A stretch of 64,000 nucleotides of DNA from Caenorhabditis remanei. Its lineage: Eukaryota; Nematoda; Chromadorea; Rhabditida; Rhabditidae. Location of the stretch: assembly GCF_010183535.1 (NCBI RefSeq), contig NC_071331.1, forward strand, positions 10,850,001-10,914,000, given 5' to 3'. The position numbers and the translations under genes are program-made. Below are positions 22,062 to 32,249 of this stretch, piece by piece. Each line of letters begins with the position of its first letter. Position 1 is the first letter of the stretch. Below the pieces are notes generated by a model. It was not told the origin of the DNA and searched no databases. It saw nothing but the letters and a program-made list of their open reading frames with translations.

Positions 22062-25014
22062 GACTAAGAAAAAACTGGATATCGGCTGGTTTTGGAGCGT
22101 TTGTCGGGAAATTACGGTAGTCTCGGAAGAACTCTTTCAGCTTGCACGCTGCTGTGTTGTGTCGTCCGTTACAGTAGTAACAGCTTGTCTCGGATCTACA
22201 GTAATTGAGAGAATGTTTCCCTCTGCAGTTGGTGCACAGTCTGTTCTCTTCCAGATATTTTCTGACGTTAGAGCTGCTCTTAGGGCACTGCAGTAGACGG
22301 TGACCGGGGCCACAGAGTGGGCACACGTGATCAGTTGCATAAGATTTTGGGAATGTGTATCTGATCTTTTCGATGTTTGGTCCGTTTCCGATGTTAAAAA
22401 GGTATGGTTTTTTTGAATTCTCGATGCGTGTGCTCAGCGCTTCATCGATGGTCATTTGACGCCCTTCGGAGTGCCCTGGGCAGTCTGGTGTTCCGTCTGG
22501 GATGAAGGTTGGTTTATCGGAGTCTTGTTGACTTCTTGGTCCTTGGCTGGGGGCACCGTTCATGTCAAATTTTTTGAACCGAGTGTTGTTTTCTGTATCC
22601 GGCTTCTGGGTGGGACCCGTATGTTGAGCCTGGTTTTGAGTGTAAGGGTTTACGTTTATATCTGTATTTTTGTTATGTGTATACTGAGATTGAGAGTGTT
22701 TATATTGATGACTCGCGGATCCATTTTGGCTCCGGTTTTGAGATGAGTTTTTGAATTGATTATTTCCGTATGATTTGTGGTTATTGTTGTGGGTTCTTTC
22801 TCTTTTGCCATTGAAGGCGAAGACATCTGATTCTTGTGTGTCTTCTTCGTGTTCTGTGGAACTATCAATAGCGTCGTCGTCTGATTCGGTTACTGTAGAT
22901 ACTGTATTAATGTTTGTTTTTTCTGTATGATGTTTCGATTTTGTTTCTGGACAGAGTCCTGTTAGTTCTTCATCCGCTAGCATTTCACTGAGGAACAGAT
23001 CTGCTTTTTCGAACACGTATTCAGGTGTGATCGTTCTATTTTCTCTTTTTACTGCGCATCGTTGTCGTACTGGGTACGGCATCTTTGCCAGCAGAGCTAG
23101 AGTGTGGTGGTATGTGAAGAACTCTGGGTCGGCTTCGTTGATGCGATCGTAGAGTTGTCTTGCTACACAGAGGTGGTGGGTGAAGTTTGTTGAACTGTCA
23201 GATGGTACTCTCACACTTTCGAGTTCTCTTGCGAGACTGGTGACGCTCACCTGGTCCATGTAGAATTTGTCTAAGCTCTGGAACGTAGCTCGGATTGCTT
23301 TAGTGGCATCCGCCACAAGTGATCGATGCACTGCGGCTTGTCCAGTTACTTTTTCCAGTAAAATATCTCTGGCTATATCGAGATCAGTGTCTCCTAGCGT
23401 TACTATTTTGTTGAATAGTGTGCGGAATTTGGGGTAATATGACTTGTCTCCAGAGAATGGTGTGCAGCGTCGGAAATGGTCGAGCAGTTGTAAACTCTGT
23501 GCGCTGCTCATGTATCTTGGTCCTCTGTTTCGTTCTTCTTGAACGGATTCTTCATCGGAATCTCTTCTTTGTCTTTGGTTTTCGTTCGGTTTGTAATGGG
23601 ATGGTTTCTTCTTCGGTTCTGGTAGGAAGCTCTCGTGCATTGACTGAGCTCTTTCCGGTTTCGGAGTAGACGTCGCGGTTGGAGCGTGATTTTCCGCTGA
23701 GTTGGAGTTCTTGAGTAGGCTCAGCTCCATTTCTTTCTCCCGTAGTTGCCTTTCGGCCTCTTCATTTTTTAACTGACGCAGAGGACAGTTGTGATAGGTG
23801 TGAAGGAGGGATGTGCACTCCATGCACCTGTTTGTGTTCACACAGTATCTTCTGAGTGTGTCCTTATCCACCGTGCAGGTGGAGAGATGATGTCTTCCTT
23901 CGCAGAGTTCGCACGTGGGTGGTCTCTGTTGGCTTATTGCCGCTTCGATGTTTTTGTTCACTTCTGAGTCTAGTTGTTGGTTGGACTCATTAGAGAACCT
24001 TTGATAGTTATGTGGAATTTGTTGTTGATTTGAGTAGTATTCAGTGTTGTGAATTTTTGAACGTGTTGGGTTGTTGTCTGGGTTCTGAGTCTTACGAGCG
24101 TCTTGAGAGTTTCCTCTGTATGCTGAGTGCTCGGGTAGCTTGGAATATTCGGTGTTGTTTGATTGTCTTTGCGCGTGGTGTGGTAGGTGGGTACTGTAGT
24201 TTCTGGTGTTGTCGAAAAGTTGTTGTACGTTTGGATTGCGGAAGTTTGCATTGAAGTAATTGTCCGATATTTTTTCGGATGTTCTGGTATTTTCTTGGTT
24301 ATGGAAGTTTCCTCCCGTAGTCATAAGAATTGGTGTTTCTGGGATCTGGTGTGGGTGAGGGTTGGTTGGTGGGCTGGTGATAGGGTGAGTAGGTGGGCTG
24401 GTGGATGGTGTGGGTGATACAGAGCTAAGAGGTGGTGATAACTCTTTCTCTTCTTCTTGGAGACTGGACTCCTCGAAGGAGCGTTCCATTTCCTCCAAAA
24501 TTTCTTCTGGAGAAACTGGAACGCTGACATTTAACTCATAAGACACAGTGTAAGCAGTTAGAATTGAAAGCAGATCTGCTATGATTGCTTTCTTTTCGTT
24601 CAGGATCGGAGCATAACTAGATACCAGTGCGAGTCCTAATGACTCGACTTCTTCTGGGTCGGATCCTGACTCGAATGCTTTAGACCTAGCGTCAGATACC
24701 TTGTTTCCTAAGAGAACAGGAAGCTCACCGACTTGTTGCAGCATCCGTTGCAGGGACTCTGCGATCCGAGGCGCATGGACGCGATCCACATCATGTTGTT
24801 GACCGCCTTCCGAAGCTTCTTGGTCGCGGATGACTTTTTGGTCTCGCTGCCACAGTCTTGCTCCATCGATGACCTTGTCGATTTGTTTGTCGAAGGCAGT
24901 AACATAGCTCTGGATCGTTCCGATCCTTTGTCTCGCGGTGCGAGGAGGAGGAGCGGGGGGACCTGGAGCCATGTTGGAGAGAGAGCACGAAAACTGTTGA
25001 GATTCTGGAAACAT
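22048..25014 (-). CDS. Pao/BEL Gag polyprotein
   Basis: 988 residues, ATG at 25014, stop at 22048. The N-terminal region is helical (TARQRIGTIQSYVTAFDKQI), then proline- and asparagine-rich. Two zinc knuckles lie near residues 366-410 (CELCEGRHHLSTC and CMECTSLLHTYHNC). The central block typical of BEL gag starts near 520 (FSGDKSYYPKFRTLFNKIV). Three more CX2CX3HX4C knuckles are near 895-950 (CPLCGPGHRLLQC, CTNCRGKHSLNYC, CYYCNGRHNTAAC). The role is particle assembly and RNA packaging. The 3' end overlaps the protease-pol frame by about 90 nt, with pol in the +1 frame. A second in-frame Met 15 codons downstream (MAPGPPAPPP) could be the true start. Confidence 0.92.
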   Translation of the reverse strand: MFPESQQFSCSLSNMAPGPPAPPPRTARQRIGTIQSYVTAFDKQIDKVIDGARLWQRDQKVIRDQEASEGGQQHDVDRVHAPRIAESLQRMLQQVGELPVLLGNKVSDARSKAFESGSDPEEVESLGLALVSSYAPILNEKKAIIADLLSILTAYTVSYELNVSVPVSPEEILEEMERSFEESSLQEEEKELSPPLSSVSPTPSTSPPTHPITSPPTNPHPHQIPETPILMTTGGNFHNQENTRTSEKISDNYFNANFRNPNVQQLFDNTRNYSTHLPHHAQRQSNNTEYSKLPEHSAYRGNSQDARKTQNPDNNPTRSKIHNTEYYSNQQQIPHNYQRFSNESNQQLDSEVNKNIEAAISQQRPPTCELCEGRHHLSTCTVDKDTLRRYCVNTNRCMECTSLLHTYHNCPLRQLKNEEAERQLREKEMELSLLKNSNSAENHAPTATSTPKPERAQSMHESFLPEPKKKPSHYKPNENQRQRRDSDEESVQEERNRGPRYMSSAQSLQLLDHFRRCTPFSGDKSYYPKFRTLFNKIVTLGDTDLDIARDILLEKVTGQAAVHRSLVADATKAIRATFQSLDKFYMDQVSVTSLARELESVRVPSDSSTNFTHHLCVARQLYDRINEADPEFFTYHHTLALLAKMPYPVRQRCAVKRENRTITPEYVFEKADLFLSEMLADEELTGLCPETKSKHHTEKTNINTVSTVTESDDDAIDSSTEHEEDTQESDVFAFNGKRERTHNNNHKSYGNNQFKNSSQNRSQNGSASHQYKHSQSQYTHNKNTDINVNPYTQNQAQHTGPTQKPDTENNTRFKKFDMNGAPSQGPRSQQDSDKPTFIPDGTPDCPGHSEGRQMTIDEALSTRIENSKKPYLFNIGNGPNIEKIRYTFPKSYATDHVCPLCGPGHRLLQCPKSSSNVRKYLEENRLCTNCRGKHSLNYCRSETSCYYCNGRHNTAACKLKEFFRDYRNFPTNAPKPADIQFFLSQQQQ
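22062..22068 (-). promoter_or_regulatory. Candidate +1 frameshift heptamer CTTAGTC
   Basis: On the minus strand CTT-AGT-C lies five codons before the gag stop, inside the short gag-pol overlap. It differs by one base from the yeast Ty1 +1 site CTT-AGG-C. Pol lies in the +1 frame. Slippage elsewhere in the overlap (22136-22050) is equally allowed by the frames. Confidence 0.35.
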
Positions 25015-25769
25015 ATAGATTAGAGGGGAGAGAGGTCTTTACGACCGAACGAGAAGAGGGAGAAATGGAAAGAGAGAAAACGAAACACAGCGGTGTAGAA
25101 ACATAGAGGTTTTGCATCACAGAGTAGCAGTCGTCAAGTATCAATAGTTCGTATCTCGAGTTACGGTGAATTGTGTCAAGATTTATCCCTTCTGCGCAGA
25201 AGGGCTAATGAGAGAGAGTTGCCTAAGGTTTCGTGGCGTCGACTCCACAAACCCTTGTCTCTCTGCATAGTGTATCTTGTTGGTGTTATCCTTTAACTAT
25301 TGGTAGCTGATCCTACTTTTAACCGGGGGGCGTCCATGGGCGGGAGAGGCCCAAGTATAAAAATTAGACATCCTTTGCAGGAGCGGTCTAGTGTAACATA
25401 AGAAAAAAAGACTTGTTGACGAAGTGTTCAACTTTTTGAGTTTATTTCTAAACCTCGACATATGTTTAATAATAATATAACATAAAGCTAGTAGTCCCTC
25501 AGGGAGGTTGAGCCTCATACGGTGATCTACTAGCAGTATTAACAGGTTTGAATGGATATGAGTGGGGGATGACACATAGTATGTTACCGGTACTGGTATA
25601 TGAGATACTAGAATGAGGGAGGGGAAGAGGAAGAATGATTTAGAGAGAGGGAGAAATAAGAATAAGAAGATAGTTAACTAAGGAGAAGGACTGAACATAT
25701 TAAACTAAAGATAAAAGGGATGAGTTAAAAGATAGATGGGAAGATGTGAAGGGTAACTAGGGAATAGAT
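25015..25769. other. Element leader between gag-like gene and gag
   Basis: Inside the retrotransposon, read on the minus strand. A purine/pyrimidine-biased stretch without a convincing ORF. It probably holds the gag splice acceptor or 5' UTR, but no site could be fixed. Confidence 0.4.
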
Positions 25770-27455
25770 TTAATATTGGGGGTAACATCCGTACGGCTGC
25801 TGGGGAGTTGGATTGAATCCTTGTGGATTCGATTGCTGGAATTGTTGATGATGTGGTTGTTGATACATCATCTGTTGTGGCATCATTTGCTGCTGTGGGA
25901 CTCGAGGCATGGCGAAGACCGGTTGAGCAGGTTGATGTGGCTGTTGGTAGTATTGTTGGCTTGGAGCTGAAATTGTATCTATGTTTTTTCTGAGGTGTTA
26001 TTTAACTCGTTTACCTTGGAATTGCGGAAGTTGTTGCTGTTGTGGCATCTGCTGTTGTGGCTGCTGTTGTTGATGCATCTGCTGCGGGATAGTTTGTTGT
26101 TGTTGTTGCACCTGCTGAGATGGCTGAGGTTGCTCCGACTTCGCCGGTGTTTCCATCATCTTTGCTCGTCGTTCCCTCTCTCTTTTGTCTTTCTGTCTCT
26201 TGACAAACACTTCATCATAGAGACAGACGATCGGTAGATGGTAGCACGATGGTGGGCTCTGCCGGTCCTGACATTTGGTACATGTCTTGACTGAGTTAGG
26301 ACATTGACTTCTTCCAGAGCATCCCAGCTGTGCACACTTGAGACACCTTCCCGTCTTTTTGAACTCGTTGAGCTTGCTCAGTGCAGTCGGGAAGAGGACG
26401 CAGTCGTTCATGAAGTGGGCACCGTCGCATAGTGAACAGATGGTAGAGTCTTCTGGTCTCGACGCTGGTTTGCCTCCAGTTTCAGATGATGACATGCTTT
26501 TGGCAATCTTTGACGGTCCAGCTCCTTCTTGAAGAGACGGTTTTCTTTTTAGAGAAGCCATCATAATCTCGATGTGGGAGATCCGTGTCAACACGTGTGC
26601 GTGATTGGCTGCGGTGATGGTATCAGTTCGCACTCGAGTTTCCAGAATTTCCAGATCTTCTTTTAAGCTGGCGATCTCTTCCTCTGACTGAGCAAGACGT
26701 GCCGTGACCTCATCGACTGTAGACGCCGTGAGGGACAGAGCGCCTTCGATCGACTTGATGTGTGTTCCATGATTATCGAGTTGCTTCGACATCTTGGCGA
26801 CTTCATCTTGTCGTTTCTTGTCCTTTTTGCTCAGTTTTGGAGTCACTTCTGTTTCTGTCGAAGCGTTCTTTTGCTCGTCCTTGGACTCATCGGATTTGGA
26901 TGGGCTTCTGTAAATCAAGGTGTTTTGATTATGTATGATTTGGTGAATGCTGCTGTGCTCTTTATCAGCAGTTATGTTCGATTGAGGTTATAAGTAACTA
27001 AGACACATAGAGATAAAGAGAAACTAAGAGAGTACAGACATAAAGAGATAATGAGAGGGACTAAGAGAGTATAGGGATAAGGAGAGTTAAGACTGAAACT
27101 GATATAACATAGTTTTAAGCTATTCTGAGAGTAAGCACCTGTCTGGTGTGTATGTATGTGAATAATATTTAGAAGGATATGATATATGGTTAATGAATTA
27201 CTTGGGTTGTTGCGTTGTGATCGTCAGGTTTTAGTATTATACGTCACTAGTAAGTGATGTGATTCAACGATAACTAGATTTACGAGTCTATCTTATCATT
27301 ATCGAGCCGATTATGTGACTGTTTATTATTTCTATTATACTGGTTATAGTATTTATATTTCTAGAACCGAAATGAAATACTTACTTTTCAGCATTTTCCT
27401 TATTGTCTTGGTGCTGTTCGGTTTCCGGTTTCACCGGTGACGATGTCGTTGACAT
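25770..27455 (-). CDS. Spliced Gag-like accessory protein of the Pao/BEL element
   Basis: Three exons on the minus strand, 27455-27385, 26907-26015 and 25966-25770, with consensus GTAAGT or GTAAAC donors and CAG acceptors. Phases close to give 386 residues. The N-terminus is charged (MSTTSSPVKPETEQHQDNKE). A predicted coiled coil follows (about residues 50-130, heptad-like LAQSEEEIASLKEDLEILE). Next is a cysteine cluster, CSLCDGAHFMNDC then CLKCAQLGCSGRSQC and CTKCQDRQSPPSC. The tail from about 280 is glutamine-, proline- and methionine-rich and ends PQQPYGCYPQY. The first knuckle has the same CX2CX3HX4C spacing as those in Gag. It lies between the 5' LTR and gag, where BEL elements normally have no gene. 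Function unknown; nucleic-acid binding or particle assembly is an inference. Confidence 0.75.
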
Positions 27456-29232
27456 TATTCCGAAGATGTTGATTCGGTTGTAAGAATATTAGCTGGAGAA
27501 GCGAATTGGGGAAGAACGACGAGAAAACGAGTCGTATAGATGATGAGAATTCTCTGTAAAGAGAGTAGGAATATGAAATGTTTTTTGATTTTCGAAATTG
27601 GTGCGAAATTTTTAGGATTTGAGCGTATCGATTACTGTGCGGGTCTCGCCGCGAAATGTTAATGCCGCATTACTATAGGCCGTGCGCCTTTGAAGAGGAG
27701 TTGCGTGTTTTGTACACTTGTGCGTCGATCGTGGTAATGAGGAGCGTGTGGGCCACGCACCGCTATCATCCGGATTATTGATTAAATAAACAAGTCGAAG
27801 GAATGTCTTACATTTTAATTTAAGACTTAGGTATATAACTCGCGATACGAGATAAGTAAATAAATATAAATATAACACTGGCTCATAGCCTTTATTATTC
27901 TGAATATAAAGTCAAATTACGAACTGTTTAAATGAAATTAAGTCATGAGTGCATAAGGTGATTACTATAAAGGATACGAGATGAATAAGATTCGAATATG
28001 ATGAATTTTTGGTATAATTTAGTTTGTAGAATGAAAATTACTATAAAATTTAAAGTACTATAGAAGGGAGAAGAGGGGTGGAATGATACTTTGATGACAG
28101 TCGGTACAGATTGTATGAGAATCGGTATAGAACGTGATTAGAGTCGGTATAGATCTTGAGGATATAAGAATGGGGAGGGAATGGAACGTAACTAAGGTAA
28201 GTTCAAGGTTGAATGAGTTGAGACTCTTAGGGGACTATTCGAAAGGAGGTGAAATTGGTACGATCGGTGACAATAAACGAGTGGGAATTGGAAAGACTTT
28301 AGAATTTGGATAAGTTCGCTCGTTGTCATACTGTTGGTTTCTCTGACTTTGTTCTCTCTTTTCCAGATATGGAACTGCCATCGATTCCACGTAATCGATC
28401 TGATATGCGCAGCTTGCTCGAAGTGGTCCGGATCGATTTGATCTTCAGTTGATTGAGTGCTTCCTCGAAGAGCACACTTTACGTATTCCACGACCGCCTC
28501 TGGTAATGTTTCTTCTCTTTCATGAGTCGATTCCATTGCTGACTGATTCATCTTCTTTTGTGAAGCCACTTTACGGTCCTTCGACGGGAACTGCAAAAAA
28601 TGTGACGTGAATTTAAGATTTTACTGTTAGCTTTCTTTTATCATCACTTTTTGTGATCGATTTCTGTATGAGTTGATTAAACGCTTCTAATACTTACATG
28701 TATCTTCCTTTCTCGAAATTTTCATTCGACTGGTTGCTGTTCTTAGCCTCGTAGACGACGGATGTGTTGAGTCTGGATTGAACCGTCTCTGAAATATTGC
28801 TTATGTATGTCTATATACTGGTTGCAACATGGAGGTTGAAATACGTAACCATTTGATTTTGATTCAAGTTGATTATCGCGTATGGACTATCTTTTTGATA
28901 TATCGATTACGAATTTTGAGTAATACTTACAGATATATTGATTCTTCTGTCGGGCGGCTTTCTCGCTTGTGTGACGACGAATCTGCGTGACGCTCTTTTC
29001 TGAAATTTGTCTCATATATATAGGTATATTATCTTCGATTATTTGTTAATAAACGTAGAGGAAGGATATGTAACGGGAGTATAATTGCGAGAAACAGAGA
29101 AATTTTAGGTGAAGGTAACGTTTTAACGCGATGATGATGATGAAATATCGATTTTTTTTGCGATGATGCAATTTTTTCGTTTAAAGGTGGTTTTCGTCGG
29201 TGAGGACGGTTCAGTGGTTATTTCGGGTTCGT
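27456..29232 (-). other. Element 5' leader with spliceable exon-like blocks
   Basis: Read on the minus strand from the 5' LTR, three blocks are bounded by acceptor and donor consensus. They lie at about 29000-28932, 28789-28699 and 28587-28192. All three frames of the first block are open. The obvious joins of the blocks run into stops, so they may be untranslated leader exons or parts of a gene I could not assemble. The rest of the leader shows no recognisable product. Confidence 0.4.
28192..28551 (-). CDS. Small hypothetical ORF in the element leader
   Basis: 119 codons from ATG at 28551 (MNQSAMESTHEREETLPEAV) to the stop at 28192. Hydrophilic at first, with no recognised domain. A clean splice acceptor precedes it at 28588. 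It could be an exon of a longer spliced product. Weak as a stand-alone gene. Confidence 0.3.
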   Translation of the reverse strand: MNQSAMESTHEREETLPEAVVEYVKCALRGSTQSTEDQIDPDHFEQAAHIRSITWNRWQFHIWKRENKVRETNSMTTSELIQILKSFQFPLVYCHRSYQFHLLSNSPLRVSTHSTLNLP

Positions 29233-29250
29233 AATAAAGGAGATGCACCA
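29233..29250 (-). other. Primer-binding site
   Basis: Directly inside the 5' LTR the minus strand reads TGGTGCATCTCCTTTATT. The first eight bases fit a tRNA 3' end ATGCACCA, as in nematode tRNA-Gly. Beyond that the match stops, so the primer tRNA is uncertain. Confidence 0.55.
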
Positions 29251-30058
29251 TTTTGTGACTAGAGAGGAAGTATAAGTTCCCATACTAGTTACAAGTCAAG
29301 CGTGTTAGATTACTAGAGTGAGAGAGCGTGAATGACGAGAGGAATAGAGACGAGAGAAAGACGAGGCGAGAACGAACGGAAGGAAAAACAGAGGAAGACG
29401 ATGAGGACGAACCGAGGAGTCGACGAAGACAGAACGGAGAGAATAAAGAAGAATAATTGTGAATAAATGATGTATTTTTAGTGGACCTAAAATGTAAGAG
29501 AAGACTTGTGAAGAATGGAAGGAATCTGAAATGAAAGAACAGAAGAAAATACAAGATTGGGTGAAAGAATGGTTTATTGAAGGATGAGATTCTAGACAAC
29601 CAGTTGGTCGTCATCAGTATGGTGAAATTCGGGTAATTTTAGGGGAGAGTTAGTTGCCACGGGTTTCAGTGGACTGATGATATTCCTAATGGAGAGGGGA
29701 GACGAGAATTACAGATAATGGGAGTGGAATAAAGTGGAATTACATTAAGTGAGAAAAAGGTGAAAATATCATGAAAAAGGGGACAGTAAAACGAAGACCG
29801 TACGTCGACGCAATCGATTCGAAAGTCCCTCGTCAACGCGCCGCCCATAGAGAGAGTGAGGAGACGGCAGAGAAAAATGAGATCAGCAGAGCGCGAATGC
29901 AGCAGACGGAGACGACACCAGGGAAAAGGACGACGGGGAATCTGAAAAGGGGGGATTAGAAGAATAGAGACTTTGCTCTTTTATGTTTCAGATAGATGAC
30001 TGTGTATAAGTGATATTACGTTAGATTCCGACTTGTGGAATCAATAGATTTCACAACA
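29251..30058 (-). repeat. 5' LTR of the Pao/BEL element
   Basis: 808 bp, identical to 16468-17275 except for two transitions seen by eye. It should contain the element's promoter and polyadenylation signals. Confidence 0.93.
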
Positions 30059-30063
30059 TTAAC

Positions 30064-30655
30064 CTTTGTCTTGGCGACCTTAGCTTGCTGATTGTGTTTG
30101 CCATCTCGCTACGAGTTAGCAGAAAATGGCGAAGATGATTCAGCGTAATTGCTGCTAACTAAGTAAGAACACTTGAATGTCGACCTTTACAATAAGAGCA
30201 CGACCTGACACATACCTTCAAACGCAAAAAAAAAGTTTATTATCATACCGAAGTGAAGGTGAATATAAAACTATTAACAATAGTGAAATCGCCAGGAATG
30301 TGTAGGAAATTATATGGACAGCAGACCTATGCGGCTGTAAAATTTTTGAAAAAGGAACTCGGAAAACGGGAGTCGAAGGAAGGAATTCCGCACAGCTCTG
30401 ACAGCTCTGATGGACTGACATTTGAGCAGTACAAAAAGGGAGCGAATCGAGAAAACTTATTTTCACCTGCTTTTTCAATTAACACTGTCTGCTAGCCTCG
30501 TATCAAATTTAGACTCGGCTTTTATCAGTAAATTAGTGTCCCGTTTGAAATCTCGCGCAAGATTTTCACTCTATGTCAGTGGAACGTGATTGCAATGATT
30601 ATTTATAGCTAACAGAGAGAATTTATTGACGTCAATACAAACACCACTAGTTCAT
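30064..30655. other. Intergenic, with an E-box-containing block
   Basis: Spacer between the LTR element and the srz stop codon. At 30471-30481 TTTCACCTGCT sits in a context (tcgaga-aa, then ttattttcacctg) similar to the srz promoter at 32112, so this may be a relic of a duplicated promoter. The short plus-strand ORF 30253-30495 has no domain and is not called. Confidence 0.4.
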
Positions 30656-32016
30656 TTACACACGCGTTGTTTCGACTTCCGGTTTCGGAATTTCAGGCTC
30701 CACCGTAGACTTCACTTCAATATTCATCAGAATCCGCATGAAATTTGCATATTTAAACTCCGTGAATATTCGTTTTACACTGTTCTTGTTCATACACAAA
30801 TACGAGATTTGTACTATGAATGGTGTACTAACAATGTCAATTGCAATCGAGAAGAATCCGAAAGTTCCAAGATAGTAGGAAAACGATATAATCAGTGTTG
30901 AGAGCTGAAAAACTCAAAAATAAAATGAAACACTGTGAGATTTCGTCTTACAGTTTTGAAAAAAAGAACCGCTACCGTTTGCAAGACAATGTATCTTTGT
31001 GACTTGCTTTTTTTTGAATATTTCAAACTTTTTGTTTTTTTCATACTTATAACAACTGGGATGTAGAGTGAGCTGGATATCAAGTAGAACAAATTGAACA
31101 TGATGTTAGAGACCTTCAGAAATTTATGAAAATTGTAGAAGTGATTGACTTACCGAGTAAAGCGTGATTGTCTCTTCTTCATCACAAACGGTTACTGTAG
31201 ATATTATTGACCGATACAGGCAGATTAACTCCTTCATCATGATAGAAACATACAATGTCCAGATGTATTTTGTTAAAGTTTTCTGGATATCCACTACACG
31301 TGGAATTGAAGACGGATAGAAGTAGATAATGAATTTACGAATTGCAACTAATGAAATCAATAATTGAAATACTTGTGTGATTATATGAAGTGCGAAGGCG
31401 AGGAAACCCAATGAGTGAAAAAGTAAAATCAATGAAATCCTTTCCAATCTGAAATTAAATGCTTGATGGAATTCATGAAAGTTGAAACGCACTTTGAAGT
31501 ATCCGAGTTATCGTCCTCTCTTCTTGAAGCGATTAACAGTAAACCAGAGATACTGATAAAAAGAAAAAATATTATCAAATAAGTTGCTTGAACCATTTTA
31601 TAAAAATGGTTGGTTACTGGAAACAAGATCATCTGAAAATGAGAAATACAGTGGAGACTACTTGACTCTTACTGTCATATTAGCACGACACGTTTCTTAC
31701 AACCGCGCTCTACCGAAACCGAAAAAATTGTGTGCGAAATTGAGAGAAGCAGAGAAAAAGAGACATTTTCAAGGAAATTTCAGTGGAGCGCAGTTGTAAG
31801 AACTGTGCCAAGCAAGTATCTCACCTGGCTATCTCGCTCTCTATTAATTTTATTTACGTAAACATAAAAGGGAAATACTATTATTAATAACAAAAATATG
31901 AAGCAGATGATGTAAAGGAGAACTAAGGTATGTATTGACTTCAATTCATCTGAAATCAAGGATAAGCGGGTAGCATTACAAGTTGAATTCTCAAAAAGTG
32001 CGGAGTAGTTTTTCAT
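30656..32016 (-). CDS. Srz-class seven-TM chemoreceptor
   Basis: Intact gene of 345 residues. Exons on the minus strand are 32016-31825, 31632-31493, 31448-31154, 31113-30952 and 30904-30656, with all phases closing. The srz signature is perfect: FPFYVYVNKINRERDSQ at the end of TM1. Further marks are LHIITQVFQLLISLVAIRKF in TM3, LISSSLYIPVVISM, and DIVSTPFIVQISYLCMNK in TM7. The N-terminal segment before TM1 is longer than in the other copies and has NST and NAT glycosylation sites. Intron 1 is enlarged by a MITE that abuts the splice donor. An E-box lies about 100 bp upstream. Confidence 0.9.
31680..31812. mobile_element. MITE with TA flank (copy c)
   Basis: Third copy of the 136-139 bp element, starting TTAGCACGACACG. 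The right end has lost the final CTAA-TA. The element stops about 12 bp from the exon 1 splice donor of the srz gene, inside intron 1. Confidence 0.7.
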
Positions 32017-32111
32017 TTTATTTCAGTCGTAAAGAAGCAAGTGCTAACAAGTTTCATACGAATGAAACTCGATTCGAGAAGAGGGAGAGAACCGTGAAAA
32101 ATTATTCTTAT

Positions 32112-32122
32112 TTTCACCTGTT
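32112..32122 (+). promoter_or_regulatory. E-box WWYCACSTGYY up- stream of srz gene
   Basis: TTTCACCTGTT, about 96 bp before the srz start codon at 32016. Same 11-mer as at 13450. Confidence 0.55.
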
Positions 32123-32249
32123 TTTAATTAGAATTTTCCATTAAATGGCAATCGCATAGAAACTTGATTTTGTAGGTTTTTTTGTCTCTGTTTCACCTTC
32201 ATATTCTGAATCAATTTCAGAAAAACAAAAAAGGAATTTATTCTCAATA

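Larger units (their letters stand above)
16468..30058 (-). mobile_element. Complete 13.6-kb Pao/BEL LTR retrotransposon
   Basis: Two 808-bp LTRs (16468-17275 and 29251-30058) differ at only two sites that I could see (C/T at 16767, G/A at 17066). The element is bounded by a perfect 5-bp target duplication, TTAAC, at 16463-16467 and 30059-30063. Read on the minus strand it runs 5' LTR, primer site, a 4.2-kb leader holding a spliced gag-like gene, gag, protease-RT-RNase H-integrase, purine tract, 3' LTR. RT and integrase resemble Pao/BEL. No envelope gene was seen. The near-identical LTRs and open frames indicate a recent insertion. The length is large for a nematode BEL element, mainly because of the leader. 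Confidence 0.93.

Noticed and set aside
30253..30495. 80-codon ORF between the LTR element and the srz gene
   Set aside because: It is hydrophilic with no recognisable domain and overlaps a probable promoter relic. Not supported as a gene.
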